In this document: positions 7,831 through 11,495 of the stretch, piece after piece
How positions within the stretch are numbered: position 1 is the first letter of the stretch
Layout of the letters: the number at the start of each line of letters is the position of its first letter
Program-made: the position numbers and the translations under genes
NCBI RefSeq assembly: GCF_003463825.1
Contig: NZ_QSDY01000056.1
Span: 1-11,495, forward strand
Direction of reading: 5' to 3'
Length of the DNA: 11,495 nucleotides
Origin: Veillonella sp. AM51-8BH
GTDB lineage: Bacteria > Bacillota > Negativicutes > Veillonellales > Veillonellaceae
Notes under the pieces: model-generated
Database searches by the model: none
Told to the model about the DNA's origin: nothing
The model's input: only the letters and a program-made list of their open reading frames with translations

Positions 7831-8175
7831 ATGAGTGACTGCATTTTCTGTAAAATTATCAATGGCGAAATTCCATCTAAAAAAGTGTTAGAAAACGATA
7901 AATTCTATGCATTTCATGATATTGAACCAGTGAAAAAAGTACATGTTTTAATTGTACCTAAAAACCATGTTTCCAATATTGCTCATCTTAACGAAAATAA
8001 TGAGGACTATGTAGAAGGTTTATTGCCATTCGTTCGTGATGTAGCTAAAGAACTTGGTATTTCTAAAGATGGTTATCGTTTGATTTTTAATACTGGTAAA
8101 AAAGCTGGTCAAACTGTATTTCATATGCATGCTCATCTCTTAGGTGGCGAAGAAATGGGATGGCCAGAAGCTTAA
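7831..8175 (+). CDS. hinT: HIT family hydrolase, HinT-like
   Basis: HIT proteins of this branch hydrolyse nucleoside phosphoramidates and related adenylylated compounds in the cytoplasm; the natural substrate is uncertain. The 114-residue protein has the usual length, a CIFC pair (C4, C7) likely to bind zinc, and the histidine triad HMHAH (98-102) followed by LLGG. GYRLIFNTG (81-89) also matches HinT. AAGGAG (7818-7823) overlaps the mtaB stop and sits 7 bases before the ATG, so this gene is probably the last of the operon. No clear terminator follows, so some readthrough towards rpsU is possible. Confidence 0.93.
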   Translation: MSDCIFCKIINGEIPSKKVLENDKFYAFHDIEPVKKVHVLIVPKNHVSNIAHLNENNEDYVEGLLPFVRDVAKELGISKDGYRLIFNTGKKAGQTVFHMHAHLLGGEEMGWPEA

Positions 8176-8240
8176 TATTAGGTATAATGTATTCTTTTTA
8201 TAATACTTATTAAAATTCCTATAAAATATACCGGAAAATA

Positions 8241-8269
8241 TTGACAACATCTATACCTATACATATAAT
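8241..8269 (+). promoter_or_regulatory. Consensus promoter of rpsU
   Basis: TTGACA (8241-8246) and TATAAT (8264-8269) are separated by exactly 17 bases, a full-consensus sigma-A promoter and the strongest-looking one in the window. Transcription should start near 8276, giving a leader of about 57 bases. The -10 lies in the perfect 18-base palindrome ACATATAATATTATATGT (8261-8278), which could be a repressor operator or chance in AT-rich DNA. Confidence 0.9.
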
Positions 8270-8332
8270 ATTATATGTGCGTATGTAAATTATCAGCACT
8301 TCCCGAGATTATTTTTGGAGGGAGGGATATAG

Positions 8333-8512
8333 ATGTCTGAAATCAAAGTCGGTAAAAACGAAACGCTTGAAAGTGCTCTTCGTCGATTCAAACGCTCCTG
8401 CCAAAAAGCGGGTGTTTTGTCTGAAGTAAGAAAACGCGAACACTACGAAAAACCAAGCGTAAAAAGAAAGAAAAAATCTGAAGCAGCAAGAAAACGCAAA
8501 TTCAGAGCATAA
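8333..8512 (+). CDS. rpsU: 30S ribosomal protein S21
   Basis: S21 is a small basic protein of the 30S subunit platform near the anti-Shine-Dalgarno end of 16S rRNA. The 59-residue product starts [20 protein letters not shown] and ends in a Lys/Arg-rich tail (about residues 44-59), typical of Firmicute S21 in length and sequence. The start is supported by two overlapping Shine-Dalgarno motifs, GGAGG (8317-8321) and GGAGGG (8321-8326), six bases before the ATG. It has its own consensus promoter and its own terminator, so it is a single-gene unit. An upstream CTTCCC (8299-8304) can pair with GGGAGG (8320-8325) and may modulate translation. Confidence 0.97.
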   Translation: MSEIKVGKNETLESALRRFKRSCQKAGVLSEVRKREHYEKPSVKRKKKSEAARKRKFRA

Positions 8513-8519
8513 GATGATT

Positions 8520-8572
8520 ACCCTAATTCTGCCTTTTCATGGCTTTATGAAATCCAGGATTAGGGTTTCTTT
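8520..8572 (+). terminator. Intrinsic terminator after rpsU
   Basis: CCCTAATTCTG (8521-8531) pairs with CAGGATTAGGG (8555-8565) with one G-T wobble. An inner stem TTTCAT (8535-8540)/ATGAAA (8547-8552) closes a GGCTTT loop. TTTCTTT follows directly. The structure begins 8 bases after the rpsU stop and fits a Rho-independent terminator. Confidence 0.9.
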
Positions 8573-8625
8573 ATATTATTTTATCTATAATATAATAATG
8601 TTGTATGACTAAATGTGTTATATCT

Positions 8626-8655
8626 TTGCAAGCTGTAAAGATTAACCTTTATAAT
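8626..8655 (+). promoter_or_regulatory. Probable promoter of yqeY
   Basis: A perfect -10 TATAAT lies at 8650-8655. The best -35 is TTGCAA at 8626-8631 (four of six consensus bases) with an 18-base spacer. Its place between the rpsU terminator and yqeY supports it. The leader would be about 40 bases. The -10 is convincing; the -35 is weak. Confidence 0.6.
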
Positions 8656-8701
8656 AGTATGATGTAGATTGTTATTAATTAAAATAGATCAGGAGGATAC
8701 A

Positions 8702-9145
8702 ATGAGCTTAAAAGATCAATTAAAAGAAGATATGAAAGCTGCTATGAAAGCACGCGAAGAAGGTAAAACTGCGCTTTCTGTAATTCGAATGGTTAATAGT
8801 GCGATTAAGAATACAGAAATTAATGATAAAGTTGAGCTTGATGATAATGGTATTCTTGGTATTTTGGCAAAAGAAATGAAAACTCGCCAAGACTCCTTAA
8901 CTGAATTTGAAAAAGCGGGCCGTGAAGATTTAATCGCTCATGTAAAAGAAGAAATTGCTGTACTACAAAAATATTTGCCAGCTCAAATGAGTGAAGATGA
9001 AATTCGTACAGTTGTTAAAGAGGCTATTGCTGCCTGTGGCGATGCTGTAAATATGGGTAATGTTATGAAACATGTAATGCCTAAAACAAAAGGCCGTGCG
9101 GATGGCAAGGTAGTTAATAATATCGTTAAAGAGTTACTTGGTTAA
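8702..9145 (+). CDS. yqeY: GatB/YqeY domain-containing protein
   Basis: The 147-residue product matches the YqeY family in length, in its start MSLKDQLKEDMKAAMKA and in LQKYLPAQMSEDEI near the middle. The family resembles the C-terminal tRNA-binding tail of GatB, the amidotransferase that makes Gln-tRNA(Gln), but stand-alone YqeY has no firmly established function. The protein is mainly helical and soluble, with no membrane segment. The ATG at 8702 follows AGGAGG (8691-8696). An in-frame TTG 33 bases upstream lies before that site and is rejected. The rpsU-yqeY neighbourhood is widely conserved in Firmicutes. Confidence 0.93.
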   Translation: MSLKDQLKEDMKAAMKAREEGKTALSVIRMVNSAIKNTEINDKVELDDNGILGILAKEMKTRQDSLTEFEKAGREDLIAHVKEEIAVLQKYLPAQMSEDEIRTVVKEAIAACGDAVNMGNVMKHVMPKTKGRADGKVVNNIVKELLG

Positions 9146-9203
9146 TATATTGTAAAATAGTCAAGTAAATGCTTTATATAGTTAGTATGTTCAATTTATT
9201 AAA

Positions 9204-9247
9204 ATAGAATTCTTAAACCTATAATTAAGAGAATTATGAAATTCTAT
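9204..9247. repeat. Inverted repeat upstream of the glnA promoter
   Basis: ATAGAATT (9204-9211) and AATTCTAT (9240-9247) are perfect inverted copies 28 bases apart, with a smaller pair TCTTAA (9211-9216)/TTAAGA (9225-9230) inside. The outer copy ends 9 bases before the -35 of the glutamine synthetase promoter. No T-run follows, so it is not a terminator for yqeY. It could be a regulator site; it does not match the GlnR/TnrA box. Chance is possible in DNA this AT-rich. Confidence 0.35.
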
Positions 9248-9256
9248 AGAAAGTTA

Positions 9257-9286
9257 TTGACATATATTTTCACTATATGATATTAT
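9257..9286 (+). promoter_or_regulatory. Promoter of the glutamine synthetase gene
   Basis: TTGACA (9257-9262) and TATTAT (9281-9286, five of six consensus) are spaced by 18 bases. Transcription should start near 9293, giving a leader of about 90 bases that is mostly filled by a terminator-like hairpin. Confidence 0.75.
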
Positions 9287-9311
9287 GAATTCAACAAAAT
9301 AATTGGTCAAC

Positions 9312-9370
9312 GAAGACTCCACTTTAGATATATAGAATATATATCTATTTGTTGGAGTCTTTTTATTTTT
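9312..9370 (+). terminator. Leader hairpin with T-run: putative glnA attenuator
   Basis: AAGACTCCA (9313-9321) pairs with TGGAGTCTT (9353-9361). Inside it, TAGATATATA (9325-9334) pairs with TATATATCTA (9338-9347) around a GAA loop. A T-rich tract (9358-9370) follows and runs straight into the AGGAGG ribosome binding site at 9371-9376. The shape is an intrinsic terminator placed between promoter and gene, as in attenuated operons. A 7-base alternative pairing, CAACAAA (9292-9298) with TTTGTTG (9348-9354), overlaps the base of the terminator arm and might act as an antiterminator. No known riboswitch or T-box was recognised. Confidence 0.65.
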
Positions 9371-9383
9371 AGGAGGAACCATT

Positions 9384-11288
9384 ATGGCAAATACTAAAGA
9401 TTTATTGTATTACATTCCAGCAGGTCAATATGGTAAAGAAGGCGTTCTTGCATTATTAGAACAACACCCAGAAATTAAATTCGTATCTCTTGTAGGTATC
9501 GATTTAGCTGGTAATGATACAGATGAAAAAATCCCTATGTCAGCATTCTTTGATGATTATGAAGCATTCTTCGAAGGTCGTGCTGTTCAAACAGATGGTT
9601 CTTCTGTAGTACTTACAAATATTGCAACATTGAATAATGCACGTGTTGATATGTGGGGCGATCCAAGTGTAAACTGGTTCGTTGATTATAACTATGAAAA
9701 TATCGATGAAGCAACAGGTTTGCCAACTGGTACTCTTCGTATTCCTGCATTCTTGATGCATAACTATCGTTATGTTGATTCTCGTTCTATCTTAAAAAAT
9801 AGCTGTGACTATGTTCGTGCAGAATTATTATCTTTGATTAAAGAACATGGTTTACCTGGTATGCCTCATGTGAAATCTGATGATGTTGTAGATATTATCT
9901 TCACATCTGCTACTGAATTGGAATTCTGGGTAAAAACTCCATCTAGAACAGTTACTAAAAAAGAATTATCTGTATCTCAAAAATTACAAGAACAATACTG
10001 GCAACGTACTCATGGTACAGTTCGTACTGCATTAGAACAAGCGGTAGAACGTCTTGATCAATATGGTATGGAAGCAGAAATGGGCCATAAAGAAGTAGGT
10101 GGCGTTAAAGCTAAACTTGATGAAGATGGTCATGAAGCAGTAGTATTAGAACAATTGGAAATCGACTGGAAATTCTCTGGTAACCCATTACAAACAGCAG
10201 ATAACGAATTACAAGCTCGTATTATCGTTCGTGAAGTATTCCGTGAAAACGGTCTTGATGTAACATTCAATGCGAAACCTATTATTGGTGTAGCTGGTTC
10301 TGGCGAACATACACACTTTGGTGTTATGGCTAAATTGAAATCTGGTAAACTTGTTAACTTGTTCAGCCCAGAAGATATGCGTAAAGAATCTGCTAGCTCC
10401 TTAGGTATTGGTGCAATCATGGGTCTATTGAAACACTACGAAGCAATCAATCCATTCATTAGCTCCACAACAGACTCCTTAAATCGTTTGAAACCTGGTT
10501 TCGAAGCACCAGTATGTATCGTTACATCCTTAGGTACTGATCCTTCTGAACCTAGCCGTAACCGTACCATCCTTTGTGGTTTGATTCGCGATATCGATAA
10601 TCCTATGGCTACACGCTATGAATTGCGTTCTCCAAACCCTTACACAAACACATATACTGCATTAGCATTGATCTTCATCTCTGCATTTGATGGTATGAAA
10701 TATGCTATTACATCTGGTAAAACACAAGCTCAATTGGAAGCAGAACTTTCTAAAGAAGTTGGTGAACCAGCTGAATACCTTGCTACAAATCGTGCATACC
10801 GTACAGAAAAAGATGTATTCGATGATTTCACTCAAGAAGAACGTAATCAAATGTTTGGTATTGCACCAGCTACTGTATGGGAAAATATTAAAGGTTACCA
10901 AAACAACCCTGAATTAGTTGAAACATTGGCTCAAGGTAATGCATTTGCTAAAGACTTGATGGATTCCTTCATTGCATCTATTTTGAAACGTTGGAAACTT
11001 GTATTGGCTCACCGTTTGATTCCTAATAATCTTGATACTGTTCGTAAAATGGTAGCTATTCATACTGATAGCCGTAATAGTGTAGATGATAAACGTTTTG
11101 CAGAAGTTAACGATTTACGTTTCTATCTTGCTAAAGATAGTGATGATCGCAAATCCTTGTTCACTCGATTAATCGATGCACTTAATGACGGTGAATATGA
11201 CTTAGCATCTCAATTACAAATTGAAATGAACGATAAAATGGAAGAATTAGAAGCTAAATATGCTAACTATGCAAAAAACATCTTCTAA
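9384..11288 (+). CDS. glnA: Glutamine synthetase family enzyme, long form
   Basis: Glutamine synthetase joins ammonia to glutamate with ATP in the cytoplasm. The N-terminal beta-grasp domain (about 30-105) holds DGSS (71-74). The catalytic domain shows TELEF (177-181, the metal-binding ExE), HKEVGG (235-240), FNAKPIIGVAGSGEHTH (295-311), NRT (393-395) and RYELRSPNPY (411-420), in the order of type I enzymes. At 634 residues it is much longer than type I (about 450-470). The excess is a helical C-terminal extension (about 480-634, ending in a probable coiled coil at 608-634) and an insertion near 183-232. The adenylylation loop of enteric enzymes is not visible. AGGAGG lies 7 bases before the ATG. 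Family membership is sure; class and activity are less so. Confidence 0.85.
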   Translation: MANTKDLLYYIPAGQYGKEGVLALLEQHPEIKFVSLVGIDLAGNDTDEKIPMSAFFDDYEAFFEGRAVQTDGSSVVLTNIATLNNARVDMWGDPSVNWFVDYNYENIDEATGLPTGTLRIPAFLMHNYRYVDSRSILKNSCDYVRAELLSLIKEHGLPGMPHVKSDDVVDIIFTSATELEFWVKTPSRTVTKKELSVSQKLQEQYWQRTHGTVRTALEQAVERLDQYGMEAEMGHKEVGGVKAKLDEDGHEAVVLEQLEIDWKFSGNPLQTADNELQARIIVREVFRENGLDVTFNAKPIIGVAGSGEHTHFGVMAKLKSGKLVNLFSPEDMRKESASSLGIGAIMGLLKHYEAINPFISSTTDSLNRLKPGFEAPVCIVTSLGTDPSEPSRNRTILCGLIRDIDNPMATRYELRSPNPYTNTYTALALIFISAFDGMKYAITSGKTQAQLEAELSKEVGEPAEYLATNRAYRTEKDVFDDFTQEERNQMFGIAPATVWENIKGYQNNPELVETLAQGNAFAKDLMDSFIASILKRWKLVLAHRLIPNNLDTVRKMVAIHTDSRNSVDDKRFAEVNDLRFYLAKDSDDRKSLFTRLIDALNDGEYDLASQLQIEMNDKMEELEAKYANYAKNIF

Positions 11289-11310
11289 TATCGGTTGATT
11301 CTATTACTCA

Positions 11311-11345
11311 AAAAGGGCTCCTACATTTGTAGGAGCCCTTTTATT
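11311..11345 (+). terminator. Strong intrinsic terminator after glnA
   Basis: AAAAGGGCTCCTAC (11311-11324) pairs perfectly with GTAGGAGCCCTTTT (11329-11342) around an ATTT loop, a 14-bp stem with a GC-rich core. T residues close the stem and continue after it. Because the left arm starts with A residues, it could also terminate transcription arriving from the other side. Confidence 0.95.
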
Positions 11346-11394
11346 CATATTAACTTTTTATAATTTAGCCGTTAAAGCTATTACTCGGCTTATA

Positions 11395-11406
11395 GGACAA
11401 AAAGTG
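11395..11406. repeat. Direct repeat copy 1 (GGACAAAAAGTG)
   Basis: This 12-base sequence recurs exactly at 11484-11495. The two copies flank the 18-bp inverted repeat at 11414-11456 and are 89 bases apart start to start. Copy 1 continues TGTGTAAAAACC. Bases before the two copies differ, so the shared block begins here. Confidence 0.7.
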
Positions 11407-11413
11407 TGTGTAA

Positions 11414-11456
11414 AAACCCTTATAACACTAGTAAATATCTAGTGTTATAAGGGTTT
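11414..11456. repeat. Perfect 18-bp inverted repeat (possible terminator)
   Basis: AAACCCTTATAACACTAG (11414-11431) pairs perfectly with CTAGTGTTATAAGGGTTT (11439-11456) around a 7-base loop. On the + strand the stem is followed by AATCTTTTT; on the - strand the stem's terminal Ts run on into TTTTTACAC. It may be a bidirectional terminator between glnA and an unseen gene, or the core of a small dispersed repeat. No coding region is visible around it (11346-11495). Confidence 0.65.
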
Positions 11457-11483
11457 AATCTTTTTCTGGAGAAGTTTGAGGGT

Positions 11484-11495
11484 GGACAAAAAGTG
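11484..11495. repeat. Direct repeat copy 2, cut by the window end
   Basis: Second exact copy of GGACAAAAAGTG, at the very end of the window, so its full length cannot be judged. If it continued with TGTGTAAAAACC as copy 1 does, the region would be a longer tandem or element-end repeat. Confidence 0.65.

Noticed and set aside
8176..8240. Terminator after hinT
   Set aside because: Only weak AT pairings (GGTATA 8181-8186 with TATACC 8227-8232; GTATT 8189-8193 with AATAC 8202-8206) without a proper T-run after them.
10130..10420. Open frame on the - strand opposite glnA
   Set aside because: It lies opposite the conserved catalytic core and shows no independent motif or ribosome binding site.
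11395..11495. CRISPR array
   Set aside because: Only two short 12-base repeats 89 bases apart, enclosing a perfect hairpin rather than spacers, and no cas gene is in the window.

Overview
This AT-rich window looks like ordinary chromosomal DNA from a low-GC Firmicute. The gene order hrcA-grpE-dnaK-dnaJ-prmA-rsmE-mtaB, followed by rpsU and yqeY, is the classic Bacillus/Clostridium-type dnaK locus. DnaK lacks the roughly 23-residue ATPase-domain insertion found in proteobacterial DnaK, which agrees with this. Overall protein style and the unusually long glutamine synthetase make a Negativicute close to Veillonella my best guess. That genus call is recognition, not proof. No mobile genes, CRISPR array, tRNA or rRNA are visible.

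Region 1 (1-8175): a TTGACA-type promoter overlaps a perfect CIRCE operator (193-219) and drives a tightly packed block of eight same-strand genes. These encode the heat-shock repressor HrcA, the chaperone machine GrpE/DnaK/DnaJ, three RNA or protein modification enzymes (PrmA for ribosomal protein L11, RsmE for 16S rRNA, MtaB for tRNA) and a HinT-type HIT hydrolase. Gaps are short, and prmA and rsmE overlap by 4 bases. I see no internal promoter or conventional terminator, but there is a cluster of strong hairpins at the dnaJ/prmA junction and inside the first 90 bases of prmA. One of them resembles an intrinsic terminator. This cluster could uncouple the chaperone genes from the downstream enzymes.

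Region 2 (8176-9145): two separately transcribed small genes. rpsU (S21) has a full-consensus promoter whose -10 lies in an 18-bp perfect palindrome, and it ends at a clear intrinsic terminator. yqeY (GatB/YqeY domain) has its own weaker promoter.

Region 3 (9146-11345): a 634-residue glutamine-synthetase-family enzyme with its own promoter. A terminator-like hairpin in the leader abuts the ribosome binding site and suggests attenuation. A strong intrinsic terminator follows the gene.

Region 4 (11346-11495): a non-coding tail holding an 18-bp perfect inverted repeat, flanked by two copies of a 12-base direct repeat. The second copy is cut by the window end.

Most of the window is conserved housekeeping. 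The points worth a second look are regulatory RNA structures at prmA and glnA, the palindromic rpsU promoter, the atypical glutamine synthetase and the terminal repeat unit. I found no convincing new multi-gene system.
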